Assembly: GCF_018555685.1 (NCBI RefSeq)
Contig: NZ_JAFLWW010000015.1
Span: 1 to 64,000 of the forward strand
Direction of reading: 5' to 3'
Length of the DNA stretch: 64,000 bases
Origin: Aminobacter anthyllidis
GTDB taxonomy: Bacteria; Pseudomonadota; Alphaproteobacteria; Rhizobiales; Rhizobiaceae
In this document: in pieces, positions 17,447 to 27,859 of the stretch
Numbering within the stretch: the first letter of the stretch is position 1
Layout of the letters: every line of letters starts with the position of its first letter
Made by a program: the position numbers and the translations under genes
The notes under the pieces: generated by a model
The model's input: only the letters and a program-made list of their open reading frames with translations
Databases searched by the model: none
What the model was told of the DNA's origin: nothing

Positions 17447-18171
17447 CTGTTGCCTGCGCGTTTGAGATTGGCGTCGCCGCGGCGAAGGTCGGCTTCGACG
17501 GTGGCGATCAGCTTCAGGGCCTCGCTGCGCGCGCCTTCTGCATCGCGCGCCGCGATCCGTTCGTAGACCGTGCGGTGATAGGGAAAGCTGGCGTGGCCGA
17601 AATCGCGCACGCCAAGCGGATGCTCCCAGAAGCGGTGGAACAGCTCGTGCATCGCCGAGATGATCTGCTCGAACAGCGGGTTGCCCGACACCCGGTAGAT
17701 CGCCTGGTGAAAGTCCCAGTCCTCGTCCGACGACATGCCGGCACGGCTGTGGAAGGCTTCCTCCATCGTCTCGAGCTTCTGGCGGATGAGTTCCAGTTCG
17801 GCCGGACCGGCGCGCAAGGCGCACAGCGCCGCCGCCTCCGCCTCGAGCCCGCGCCGTATTTCCAGCGTGTGCATCAGGCTTTCGAAATCGTTGCCAGAGG
17901 CGAATGTCAGCGGCAGGTGCAGCATGTCGCGCGACACCGCCGCCTTGAGATAGGTGCCGCTGCCCTGGCGGCGCTCGACGAGGCCGAGCCCTTCCCATCG
18001 CGTCAGCGCCTCGCGCACCGTGGTGCGGCTGACCTTGAGCCGCTCGGAAAGAACGCGCTCCGTCGGCAGCCGGTCGCCGGGCTTGAGCTCCTCCTGCATG
18101 ACGAAATCCGCCAGCACGTTGAGCACCGCATCGTCGCGCGCTGTGGCTTGAAGGGGAGGCAGGTCGAACAC
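17443..18171 (-). CDS. GntR-family transcriptional regulator (FadR/FCD type)
   Basis: A 242-residue regulator with an N-terminal winged helix-turn-helix (PGDRLPTERVLSERLKVSRT, then VREALTRWEGLGLVERRQGSG) and a C-terminal all-helical FCD ligand-binding domain with metal-site-type histidines (FHQAIYR, FPYHRTVYERI). I chose GTG 18171. The upstream ATG at 18240 lacks a ribosome binding site, and a PdhR/FadR-like operator lies between the two, where the promoter should be. It is the first gene of the lyase/importer operon and probably its autoregulated repressor. Confidence 0.85.
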   Translation of the reverse strand: MFDLPPLQATARDDAVLNVLADFVMQEELKPGDRLPTERVLSERLKVSRTTVREALTRWEGLGLVERRQGSGTYLKAAVSRDMLHLPLTFASGNDFESLMHTLEIRRGLEAEAAALCALRAGPAELELIRQKLETMEEAFHSRAGMSSDEDWDFHQAIYRVSGNPLFEQIISAMHELFHRFWEHPLGVRDFGHASFPYHRTVYERIAARDAEGARSEALKLIATVEADLRRGDANLKRAGNR

Positions 18172-18183
18172 GCCAGCATTTCC

Positions 18184-18208
18184 AATTGGTACAATGGTCC
18201 AACCAATT
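18184..18208. promoter_or_regulatory. Predicted GntR (FadR-type) operator
   Basis: Inverted arms AATTGGT (18184-18190) and ACCAATT (18202-18208) flank a second overlapping site TGGTCCAACCA (18195-18205), which matches the TGGTnnnACCA form known for PdhR/FadR-type GntR proteins. It lies 13-37 bp upstream of the GTG start of the gntR gene, consistent with repression of the gntR-lyase-importer operon. Confidence 0.6.
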
Positions 18209-18475
18209 TCTGCATGGAGAGGCGCGGCTGTCAATTGCAAATGTCGGGAATTTTCAGGAGCGGTCGCTTGCGTCAGCCTGCCGCGAGGTGCGAGGCGGCG
18301 TCAGGCCGCCTGTAAGCCGTGCCAAAGACCGTGCTTTGGCTGGCGCGGCAGGTTGCGCGAAAGTGCATGAAATCAAGCAGGTAGGGTATGCAGGAGCACC
18401 ATCGCCGCATGAAAAAGCATGCGAACCGCGCCCGAGCGAGCGCGGTCTCTTTCAGTCAGGCGAATGGAGGCGGTG
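18209..18475. other. Intergenic region between gntR and rhaI
   Basis: Together with the operator this forms a spacer of about 300 bp. It contains no gene I can support. The promoter of the gntR operon should lie at its left end and the terminator of rhaDI at its right end. Confidence 0.5.
18410..18446 (-). terminator. Possible terminator of the rhaDI transcript
   Basis: A perfect 7-bp stem (ACCGCGC 18425-18431, GCGCGGT 18440-18446) lies 30 bp beyond the rhaI stop. On the minus strand it is followed, after eight bases, by a run of five T. The gap between stem and T run makes it a weak candidate. Confidence 0.35.
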
Positions 18476-19765
18476 CTAGACGATTCCGCCGCTGCCGCCG
18501 ACTGCTGCTGGACGCGCCGCCGCCACCTTGGCGCGGTGACCAGCCGCGCGATAGGCGGCGACGGGATCGATGGCGCCGCCTGATTTGAGCCGCGCCATGG
18601 CAAGGATCGGCTCGACATCGGTGCGGTAGGCCGCCTTCAGCGTCTGCGTTGCCATCAGCGCGTCATTGGCGTCCTGGAAACCTTCCAGTGCCTTGCGGTC
18701 GACCAGCAATGCCGTCGCATAAGCGCGCTGCACCTCCACTGCCGACAGCATCAGGCTCTCGATCGGGTCGGTGACGTTGTGGCTCTGGTCGAGCATGTGG
18801 GCGGGGTTGAAACCCTCGGCGTGGTTCAGCTCGGCGTCGACCAACTCATTGAAGACGAGAAACAGCCGATAGGGATCGATCGAGCCGGCATCGAGATCGT
18901 CGTCGCCATATTTCGAATCGTTGAAATGGAAGCCGCCCAGCTTCTTGAACTGGATCAGCCGCGACACGATCATCTCGATGTTGACGTTGGGCGCGTGGTG
19001 GCCAAGGTCGACGAGGCAGAACGCCTTCGGTCCCAATTCCTTTGCGATGATGTAGTTGGTGCCCCAGTCCTGCACGACCGTCGAATAGAAGGCCGGCTCA
19101 TACATCTTGTGCTCGGAAAACAGCCGCCAGTCGTCCGGTAGGGCGGCATAGATCTCGCGCATCGAATGGAGATAGCGCTCGAATGCACTGGCGAAATTGA
19201 CCTGGCCGGGAAAGTTCGAGCCGTCGCCGATCCATACCGTCAGCGCCTTCGAGCCGAGCGTCCTGCCGATCTCTATGCATTCGAGATTGTGCTCGATGGC
19301 CTGCTGGCGCGTGCCGGCGTCGGCATGCGACAGCGAGCCGTATTTGTAGGAACGTGCCTGGTCCTTGGCGTCGGAGAAGGTGTTGGAGTTCATCGCATCG
19401 AAGCCGAGGCCGAAGCGGCTCGCCGCCTGCTTCAGCCGGTTGGCGTCGGCCTTGTCCCAGGGAATATGCAGCGACACGCTGGGTGTCGCCTTGGTCAGCT
19501 CGTTGATGACGGCGCAGTCCTCGATCTTGTCGAAGATGTCGCGTGGTTCGCCTGCCCCCGGAAAGCGCGCGAAGCGCGTGCCGCCAGTGCCGACACCCCA
19601 GGACGGGATCGCAACGCCGAAATTCTGGACCTTGTCGCGGATGGCGTCGATCTTGATGCCGCGCCGCTCGAGCTGCTCGCCAAGCGTGTCGTAGTCGCGT
19701 CGCAGGTTGCCTTCACGCGCGGCGTTGTCCTTTTCGACGACGGTCTTGTCGATCACATGTTCCAT
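18476..19765 (-). CDS. rhaI: L-rhamnose isomerase (rhizobial/Pseudomonas type)
   Basis: A 429-residue TIM-barrel isomerase that converts L-rhamnose to L-rhamnulose. Family metal-site and active-site segments are visible (EHKMYEPAFYS, VDLGHHAPNVNIE, GGFHFNDSKYGDDDLDAGS). ATG 19765 has GGAGGA seven bases upstream; an apparent earlier start is a TTG without its own site. It follows rhaD on the same strand with a 27-bp gap, the rhaDI order described in Rhizobium leguminosarum. Confidence 0.95.
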   Translation of the reverse strand: MEHVIDKTVVEKDNAAREGNLRRDYDTLGEQLERRGIKIDAIRDKVQNFGVAIPSWGVGTGGTRFARFPGAGEPRDIFDKIEDCAVINELTKATPSVSLHIPWDKADANRLKQAASRFGLGFDAMNSNTFSDAKDQARSYKYGSLSHADAGTRQQAIEHNLECIEIGRTLGSKALTVWIGDGSNFPGQVNFASAFERYLHSMREIYAALPDDWRLFSEHKMYEPAFYSTVVQDWGTNYIIAKELGPKAFCLVDLGHHAPNVNIEMIVSRLIQFKKLGGFHFNDSKYGDDDLDAGSIDPYRLFLVFNELVDAELNHAEGFNPAHMLDQSHNVTDPIESLMLSAVEVQRAYATALLVDRKALEGFQDANDALMATQTLKAAYRTDVEPILAMARLKSGGAIDPVAAYRAAGHRAKVAAARPAAVGGSGGIV

Positions 19766-19792
19766 CAGCAATTCCTCCCCGTCCCGAACTTG

Positions 19793-21895
19793 TTATCGCG
19801 TAAAACTCTGCGCGTTGCCGGCGTCGACATTGATGATGTTGCCGGTCGATTTGGCCGACATGTCGGAGGCGAAGAAGTAGATCGCCTCGGCAATGTCTTC
19901 GGGGAATACCGAGCGCTTCAGCATCGAGCGTGAACGGTAATGCTCCTCCAGTTCGTCGGTCGACATGTTGTAGGCCGCCGCGCGCTGTTCCTTCCACTCG
20001 CCGGTCCATATCTTCGAGCCGCGCAAAACAGCATCGGGATTGACGACGTTGACGCGGATCTGCTCGCCCGCCCCTTCCAGCGCGAGGCAGCGCGCGAGAT
20101 GGATTTCTGCAGCCTTTGCGGTGCAATAGGCCGCCGCATTGGGCGAGGCAGCGAGGCCGTTCTTCGAGGCGACGAAGACGACGTTGCCGCCGATCTTTTG
20201 GGTGCGAAACAGCTTGAACGCCTCGCGCGACACAAGGAAATAGCCCGTCGCCAGGATGTCCATGTTCTTGTTCCACAAAGCGAGCGTCGTCTCCTCGATC
20301 GGTGCGGAAGACGCGAGGCCGGCATTGGATACCAGTATGTCGATGCCGCCGAACTCGACCGACGTTTGCGTGAAGCCTGATATGACCTGCTCCTCGCTGG
20401 TCACGTCGATGCGCACGGGACGCACGAAGTCCTTGCCGAAAGCGCTGGACAGATCCTGCTCCGCCGCTTCGAGCGCCGACTGGTCGATGTCGGCCAGCAC
20501 CACGCAAGCACCTTCGCGCAGCAACCGTGCCGCCGTCGCCTTGCCGATGCCGCCGGCGCCGCCGGTGACAAGTGCTACGCGGCCGGCCAGTGATTTCGGC
20601 TTTGGCATGCGCTGCAGCTTTGCCTCTTCGAGCAGCCAGTATTCGATGTCGAAGGCTTCCTGCTCGGGCAGGCCGACATAGGTCGACACCGTCGAGGCGC
20701 CACGCATGACGTTGATGGCGTTGACGTAGAACTCGCCCGAGATGCGGGCCGTCGCCTTGTCCTTGGCAAAGGTGATCATGCCGACGCCTGGCACGAGATA
20801 GACGACCGCATTGGGGTCGCGGATGGCGGGCGAGTCGGCGCGCTTGCAGCGCTCGTAATAGGCGGCATAGCCTTTGCGATACTCCTCGACGGCCTCAGTG
20901 AGGCCGGCCAGGGTCTTGTCGATGTCGGGCTTAGCCGGATCGAAATCGACCACCAGCGGGCGGATCTTGGTGCGCAGGAAGTGGTCGGGGCAGCTGGTAC
21001 CGAGCGCGGCCAGGCTTTCGAGCTCGTTCGAGCCGACGAACTCCAGCACCGCGTTCTGGTCGTCGAAATGGCCGATCTTCGGCTCGGAGGCGGAGATCAG
21101 GCCGCGGATTGCCGGCATCAGCCTTGCCGCCACAGTGCGCCGTTCGGTTGCCGACAGCGTGGGGCGGGCGACGCCGCCGAAAATCGTCTTGCCGGCGGTG
21201 TTCTGCTCGAACCATTCGATGGCGCGGTTGATGATGCGGATGGTGGTTTCGTAGCTGTCCTTGGCCGTGTCGCCCCAGGTGAACAGGCCGTGGCTCTCGA
21301 GCACGACGCCCGTGGCATCGGGATTTTCGAGACAGAACTTCTCCAGACACAATCCCAGCTCGTAGCCGGGCTTCTTCCACGGCAGCCAGCCGATCTCGCC
21401 GCCAAAGATAGCCCTGGTCAGCTCGCGGCTGTTCTTCGAGGCGGCAATGGCGATGATCGCGTCGGGATGCATGTGGTCGACATGCTTCTTCGGCACATAG
21501 GCGTGCAGTGGCGTGTCGATCGAGGCCGCGCGAGGGTTCAGGTTGAACGTGCAATGCGGCAGGTAGCCGACCATCTCATCTTCGAATTCGACGCCGCGAT
21601 AGATCTGCTTCAGGCCGTTCAGCTTGTCCTGGTAGAGCGTCGAAAAGCCGTCGAGCTTGATCGTGCCGACGTCGCCGCCCGAGCCCTTGACCCACAGCAC
21701 TTCGACCATGGCACCGGTCAACGGGTCCTTCTCCATCACCTTGGCCGAGGTGTTGCCGCCGCCAAAATTGGTAATGCGCTTGTCGGAGCCAAGCAGATTG
21801 GAGCGATAGAGCAGGCGCTGCGGCTCGTTCATGGCGGCTGCTTTCGCGTCATCCCAGAGGTTGGCGAGGCGCGAGCTGGAGCGCGTTTCTGACAT
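19793..21895 (-). CDS. rhaD: Bifunctional rhamnulose-1-phosphate aldolase/lactaldehyde dehydrogenase
   Basis: A 700-residue fusion. The N-terminal part (about residues 1-430) is a class II aldolase/adducin domain with zinc-site histidines (HMHPDAIIAIA, ESHGLFTWG). The C-terminal part (about 440-700) is a short-chain dehydrogenase with the Rossmann motif VTGGAGGIGKA and active-site YCTAKAAEIH. The aldolase cleaves rhamnulose-1-phosphate to DHAP and lactaldehyde, which the dehydrogenase domain then oxidises. ATG 21895 has GGGAGGA upstream. It is divergent from rhaR across a 187-bp control region. Confidence 0.95.
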   Translation of the reverse strand: MSETRSSSRLANLWDDAKAAAMNEPQRLLYRSNLLGSDKRITNFGGGNTSAKVMEKDPLTGAMVEVLWVKGSGGDVGTIKLDGFSTLYQDKLNGLKQIYRGVEFEDEMVGYLPHCTFNLNPRAASIDTPLHAYVPKKHVDHMHPDAIIAIAASKNSRELTRAIFGGEIGWLPWKKPGYELGLCLEKFCLENPDATGVVLESHGLFTWGDTAKDSYETTIRIINRAIEWFEQNTAGKTIFGGVARPTLSATERRTVAARLMPAIRGLISASEPKIGHFDDQNAVLEFVGSNELESLAALGTSCPDHFLRTKIRPLVVDFDPAKPDIDKTLAGLTEAVEEYRKGYAAYYERCKRADSPAIRDPNAVVYLVPGVGMITFAKDKATARISGEFYVNAINVMRGASTVSTYVGLPEQEAFDIEYWLLEEAKLQRMPKPKSLAGRVALVTGGAGGIGKATAARLLREGACVVLADIDQSALEAAEQDLSSAFGKDFVRPVRIDVTSEEQVISGFTQTSVEFGGIDILVSNAGLASSAPIEETTLALWNKNMDILATGYFLVSREAFKLFRTQKIGGNVVFVASKNGLAASPNAAAYCTAKAAEIHLARCLALEGAGEQIRVNVVNPDAVLRGSKIWTGEWKEQRAAAYNMSTDELEEHYRSRSMLKRSVFPEDIAEAIYFFASDMSAKSTGNIINVDAGNAQSFTR

Positions 21896-21966
21896 GTCGG
21901 TTCCTCCCGGTGCACACGAGACCGCGGTGCTGTGATAGGTGTCAAAATCACACGACCCGCCGCGGC

Positions 21967-22041
21967 GTGTCAATCAGAAACGATCAATATCGATCATGAT
22001 GCACTGCACAATGAAAATATATGATTGGAAATGATTGACAC
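21967..22041. promoter_or_regulatory. rhaD/rhaR divergent control region with RhaR operator candidates
   Basis: A perfect 10-bp inverted repeat (GTGTCAATCA 21967-21976, TGATTGACAC 22032-22041) brackets several half-site copies (CGATCA, ATGATTGG, ATGATTGA) repeated at about 10-bp spacing. Such clustered repeats are typical of DeoR-family operators. The region lies between the divergent rhaD and rhaR starts, so one RhaR protein could control both transcripts. Confidence 0.6.
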
Positions 22042-22082
22042 TGCGCGGTTGCGGTGAGTTAATGACCATGCAGGGAGGAACC

Positions 22083-22892
22083 ATGCACGAAAAAGAGCGC
22101 CATCGGATCATTCTGTCCGCCGTCCAGGAAAAGCCTGTGGTGACGGTACAGGAACTGGTCGATCTGACCTCGTCGTCAGAGGCGACGATCCGGCGCGACA
22201 TCGCAGCTCTCCATGTCCAGAAGCGCCTGCGCCGGGTGCGCGGCGGCGCCGAGGCGATCACCCCGCCGCAGTTCGTCGGCCTTGCCGGCCGTCCCTTCAG
22301 CGTCAACGAGACGCTCAACGCCTCCAAGAAGCGGGCCATCGCCCGCGAGGCCGTGGAGCTTTGCAAGGATGGCGAGCCGATCATCATCAATGGCGGCACC
22401 ACCACCTTCCAGATGGTGCACTTCCTGACCAACCGGCGCATGCCGATCTTCACCAACTCCTTCCCGATTGCCGAGCACCTGCTCAAGCATTCGAAGAACA
22501 CGGTGATGCTGTCGGGCGGCACGATCTACCGCGAGCAGAACATCATCCTGTCGCCCTTCGACAACGACGTGACGCGCAACTTCTATGCCAGGCGCATGTT
22601 CATGGGCGCGCAGGGGCTGGGGCCGCTCGGCCTGATGGAAGGCGACCCGCTGCTGATCCAGGCCGAGCAGAAGCTGATCGACCAGGCTGACGAACTCGTC
22701 GTTCTGGTCGACTCCTCGAAGTTCAAGCAGCGATCGAGCCTGATCCTGTGCGGGCTGGCGCGGATCGCCACCGTCATCACCGACGAGGGCATCGAGGACC
22801 GTGAGGCCACCATGCTGGAGAACGCCGGCGTGACGCTGGTCGTCGCCAAAAGCCAGGTGAGGAATACCGAGGAATCTTCGCTGCAGGCATGA
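22083..22892 (+). CDS. rhaR: DeoR-family transcriptional regulator of rhamnose catabolism
   Basis: A 269-residue DeoR-type regulator with an N-terminal winged helix (EKERHRIILSAVQEK, SSSEATIRRDIAALH, RVRGGAEA) and a C-terminal DeoR sensor domain related to sugar-phosphate isomerases (INGGTTTFQMV, VMLSGGTIYREQN, LVDSSKF). In R. leguminosarum RhaR represses the rha genes. ATG 22083 has GGGAGGAACC directly upstream; the open frame begins earlier but without a site. Confidence 0.92.
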   Translation: MHEKERHRIILSAVQEKPVVTVQELVDLTSSSEATIRRDIAALHVQKRLRRVRGGAEAITPPQFVGLAGRPFSVNETLNASKKRAIAREAVELCKDGEPIIINGGTTTFQMVHFLTNRRMPIFTNSFPIAEHLLKHSKNTVMLSGGTIYREQNIILSPFDNDVTRNFYARRMFMGAQGLGPLGLMEGDPLLIQAEQKLIDQADELVVLVDSSKFKQRSSLILCGLARIATVITDEGIEDREATMLENAGVTLVVAKSQVRNTEESSLQA

Positions 22893-22946
22893 GGGATGGC
22901 CTCGCGCCGCAGTGCTGATGGAATGCAACGCTCTAGGGAGGAAACG

Positions 22947-23942
22947 ATGAGCATTCTGAGGAAACTGATGGTTGCCGCAGCACTGTCGGCCGCCATGTTC
23001 GCAACTGCCGCGCATGCCGAAAACGTCAAGATCGCCCTGGTGGTGAAGTCGCTCGGCAACGGCTTCTTCGATGCCGCCAACAAGGGCGCGCAAGAGGCGG
23101 CCAAGGAACTCGGCGATGTCGAGGTGATCTATACCGGCCCGACCAAGGCAACCGCCGAAGCCCAGATCGAAGTGGTCAACGCGCTGATCGCCCAGAAGGT
23201 CAACGCCATCGCCATCTCGGCCAATGACGCCGACGCGCTGGTGCCGGCTCTCAAGAAGGCGATGGAACGCGGTATCACCGTCATCTCCTGGGATTCGGGC
23301 GTTGCTCCCGAAGGCCGTCAGATGCATCTCAACCCGTCCGACACCAACCTGATCGGCGAAACCATCGTCAAGCTCGCCGCCGACTACCTGCCCGAAGGCG
23401 GCGACGTCGCCATCCTGTCGGCATCCTCGACCGCGACCAACCAGAACGCCTGGATCGAAGCGGCCAAGAAGGCGCTGCCGGAGAAGTTCCCCAAGATCAA
23501 CCTCGTCGCCACCGTCTATGGCGATGACGATTCGGCCAAGAGCACCGACGAGGCCAAGGGCCTGCTCAAGTCCTACCCCAACCTCAAGGCGATCATCGCG
23601 CCGACCACCGTTGGCGTCGTCGCCGCCGCCCAGGTCGTCACCGACGAGAACCTGATCGGCAAGGTCAATGTCACCGGTCTTGCGCTGCCGTCCGAGTTCA
23701 AGAAGTTCATCGACAACGGGGCCTCGCAGGCCGTTGCCTTGTGGAACCCGATCGACCTCGGCTACTCCGCCGTCTACCTCGCCCATGATCTGGCGGTGAA
23801 GAAAATGGAAGCCAAGCCGGGTGCGAAGCTGCCGATCGGCCGCGTCGGTGAAGTCACGCTCGACGACACCAACTCGGCGCCGATGGCTGCACCCTTCACC
23901 TTCGACAAGACAAACATCGAAGAGTTCTCGAAGATCTACTGA
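22947..23942 (+). CDS. rhaS: Rhamnose ABC transporter substrate-binding protein
   Basis: A 331-residue periplasmic binding protein of the ribose/LacI-like class, with a signal peptide (MSILRKLMVAAALSAAMF, cleavage near AHA-E). Typical elements follow: GNGFFDAANKGAQEAAKELG and an inner loop with ISWDSGVAPEGRQMHLNP. It delivers L-rhamnose to RhaTPQ. ATG 22947 has a GGGAGGAAACG site upstream. It lies 54 bp after rhaR, in the rhaRSTPQUK operon. Confidence 0.93.
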   Translation: MSILRKLMVAAALSAAMFATAAHAENVKIALVVKSLGNGFFDAANKGAQEAAKELGDVEVIYTGPTKATAEAQIEVVNALIAQKVNAIAISANDADALVPALKKAMERGITVISWDSGVAPEGRQMHLNPSDTNLIGETIVKLAADYLPEGGDVAILSASSTATNQNAWIEAAKKALPEKFPKINLVATVYGDDDSAKSTDEAKGLLKSYPNLKAIIAPTTVGVVAAAQVVTDENLIGKVNVTGLALPSEFKKFIDNGASQAVALWNPIDLGYSAVYLAHDLAVKKMEAKPGAKLPIGRVGEVTLDDTNSAPMAAPFTFDKTNIEEFSKIY

Positions 23943-23959
23943 TCCCGCAAATCCGCGGC

Positions 23960-23981
23960 CGGCGGGGCTATGGTCCCGCCG
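23960..23981 (+). terminator. Hairpin after rhaS, probable mRNA stabiliser
   Basis: A 7-bp perfect GC stem (CGGCGGG / CCCGCCG, 8-nt loop) begins 18 bp after the rhaS stop. No T run follows, so full termination is unlikely. Protection of the rhaS 3' end is the better reading. Confidence 0.5.
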
Positions 23982-24019
23982 CGCCTTCCACCAGACCTGC
24001 CACAGGGCCTGAGACGGAT

Positions 24020-25557
<1,538 letters not shown>

Positions 25558-25561
<4 letters not shown>

Positions 25562-26535
25562 AGACGCTGCTGAAACATCGCGAAATCTGGCTGCTCGCCG
25601 CGATCGCCGCCCTCGTTGCGCTGATCTCCGTGCGCTTCCCCGGCTTTGCCCGCCCCGGCAATCTGGCGACGGTGTTCAACGACACCTCGATCCTGATGAT
25701 CCTGGCGCTCGGGCAGATGGTGGTCATCCTGACCCGCTCGATCGACCTTTCCATGGCCTCGAACCTCGCTTTCACCGGCATGGTGGTGGCGATGATCAAT
25801 GCGGCGTTCCCGGCGTTTCCCATCCCGCTGCTGATGCTGGTCGCCATCGGTGTCGGCCTGCTGCTCGGCGCGCTCAACGGCCTGCTGGTCTGGAAGCTCG
25901 GCATCCCCTCGATCGTCGTCTCGCTGGGAACGCTGACAATCTACCGCGGCGCCACCTTCCTGATTTCAGGCGGTGCCTGGGTCAATGCAGACCAGATGAG
26001 CCCGGCCTTCGTCGGCCTGCAGCGCTTGCAGTTGCTCGGCGTGCCGGTGCTGTCGTGGATCGCAATCGTCGTCATCGTCCTGTTCTTCATACTGCTGACC
26101 AGGACCTCGGTCGGCCGTTCATTCTATGCCATCGGGGTCAATCCGACGGCCTCGGTCTATGCCGGCATTGATGTCGGCCGCACCAAGTTCCTCGCCTTCT
26201 GCATTTCGGGCGCGGTCGCCGGCCTGTGCGGTTATCTCTGGATCTCGCGCTACGTCATCGCCTCTGTCGAGGTCGCCAACGGCTACGAGCTCAACATCAT
26301 CGCGGCATGTGTCATCGGCGGCATCTCGATCGCCGGCGGCATCGGTTCGGTCGCGGGTGCGGTGCTCGGCGCATTGTTTCTCGGCATCATCTCGACGGCA
26401 CTTCCCGTCATCAACGTCTCGCCCTTCTGGCAGATGGCGATCTCGGGCAGCGCCATCCTGCTTGCCGTGGTGCTCAACGCACGCGGCGAGCGCAAGCAGG
26501 GCCGTATCATCCTGAGGAAGGCGGAAGCGGCATGA
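25558..26535 (+). CDS. rhaP: Rhamnose ABC transporter permease RhaP
   Basis: A 325-residue inner-membrane permease of the BPD_transp_2 (CUT2) family with 8-10 hydrophobic segments and family motifs (RSIDLSMASNLAFTGM, NGLLVWKLGIPSIVVSLGT, AIGVNPTASVYAGID). ATG 25558 overlaps the rhaT stop and its own stop overlaps rhaQ, both as ATGA. The frame upstream of 25558 is shadow of rhaT. Confidence 0.93.
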
Positions 26536-27542
26536 GCGCGACCGACACCACACCCACGCCACGGCGCATTCCCGACCGGCTCGACAAGCCGCTGCGTTCG
26601 GCGATCTTTTCGTGGGAGGCGTTGCTGGTCGCTGTGGCGGTTGCGATCTTCATCGTCAACAGCTTTGCCTCGCCCTACTTCCTTGATGTCTGGTCGCTCT
26701 CCGACCTGACCTTCAACTTCACCGAAAAAGGCCTGATCGCGCTCGCCATGGCGCTGCTCATCATATCAGGCGAGATCGACTTGTCGGTCGCCGCCATCAT
26801 CGCGCTCGCCTCGACGCTGATGGGCATGGCGGCACAGGTGGGTGTCGATACGCCAGGCCTCGTGCTGATCGGCATTGGTGTCGGGCTCGCCTGCGGCGCG
26901 TTCAACGGCTTGCTGGTCACCGGTCTTGGCCTGCCGTCGATCGTCGTCACCATCGGCACGATGAGCCTGTTTCGCGGCATCGCCTTCATCATCCTCGGCG
27001 ACCAGGCCTACAAAGGCTATCCCGCCTCATTCGCCTTCTTCGGCCAAGGTTATGTCTGGTGGGTCGTATCGTTCGAACTGGCGCTGTTTGGATTCGCAGC
27101 CGTCGTCTACTGGTTCGTCCTGCACCGGACGAGCTTTGGCCGCCGCATCTTTGCTATCGGCAACAATCCCGTTGCGGCGCAGTTTTCCGGCGTGCGGGTC
27201 GGGCGCATCAAGTTCATCCTGTTTTGCCTCACCGGGCTGATGTCGGGCATCGCGGCGGTGCTGATCACCTCGCGCCTCGGCTCGACGCGTCCGTCGATCG
27301 CGCAAGGCTATGAGCTTGAGGTCATCACCATGGTGGTGCTCGGCGGTGTCAGCATCCTCGGTGGTGCCGGCAGCATCTTGGGTGTGGTGCTGGCAGCGCT
27401 CATCATGGGTTTGGTCACCTTCGGCCTGGGGCTGCTCAACGTGCCGGGCATCGTCATGTCGATCTTCATCGGCCTGCTGCTGATCATGGTCATCGCGCTG
27501 CCGATCCTGTGGGACCGCTTTGGCAGGAGGCGTCTGGCATGA
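26532..27542 (+). CDS. rhaQ: Rhamnose ABC transporter permease RhaQ
   Basis: A 336-residue CUT2 permease, partner of RhaP, with the same family motifs ([49 protein letters not shown]). The two permeases form the channel used by RhaS and RhaT. ATG 26532 overlaps the rhaP stop, and the rhaU start overlaps its stop, so the whole set is translationally coupled. Confidence 0.93.
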   Translation: MSATDTTPTPRRIPDRLDKPLRSAIFSWEALLVAVAVAIFIVNSFASPYFLDVWSLSDLTFNFTEKGLIALAMALLIISGEIDLSVAAIIALASTLMGMAAQVGVDTPGLVLIGIGVGLACGAFNGLLVTGLGLPSIVVTIGTMSLFRGIAFIILGDQAYKGYPASFAFFGQGYVWWVVSFELALFGFAAVVYWFVLHRTSFGRRIFAIGNNPVAAQFSGVRVGRIKFILFCLTGLMSGIAAVLITSRLGSTRPSIAQGYELEVITMVVLGGVSILGGAGSILGVVLAALIMGLVTFGLGLLNVPGIVMSIFIGLLLIMVIALPILWDRFGRRRLA

Positions 27543-27859
27543 GCGCTGAGAAATACGCCTTCAAGATGCAGCTCAATCCTGGCATGAAGGCCGAGTACAT
27601 CAGGCGCCATGACGAGATCTGGCCCGAGCTGGTGACGCTGCTGAGGGACGCTGGCGTTTCCGACTATTCGATCCATCTCGACGAGCAGACCAACACGCTA
27701 TTCGGCGTCTTGTGGCGCCGTGCGGACCACACGATGGAGGCGCTGCCGGACCATCCTGTCATGAAGCGCTGGTGGGCGCATATGGCCGACATCATGGCGA
27801 CCAATGCGAACAACGAGCCGGTCTCCGTGCCGCTTCAAACCGTCTTCCATATGAAATGA
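27539..27859 (+). CDS. rhaU: L-rhamnose mutarotase
   Basis: A 106-residue dimeric alpha/beta protein of the RhaM/RhaU family that interconverts alpha and beta anomers of L-rhamnose. Conserved elements are visible: [23 protein letters not shown], the active-site His, and a WWAHMADIM segment. ATG 27539 overlaps rhaQ and the stop overlaps rhaK. Confidence 0.94.
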   Translation: MSAEKYAFKMQLNPGMKAEYIRRHDEIWPELVTLLRDAGVSDYSIHLDEQTNTLFGVLWRRADHTMEALPDHPVMKRWWAHMADIMATNANNEPVSVPLQTVFHMK

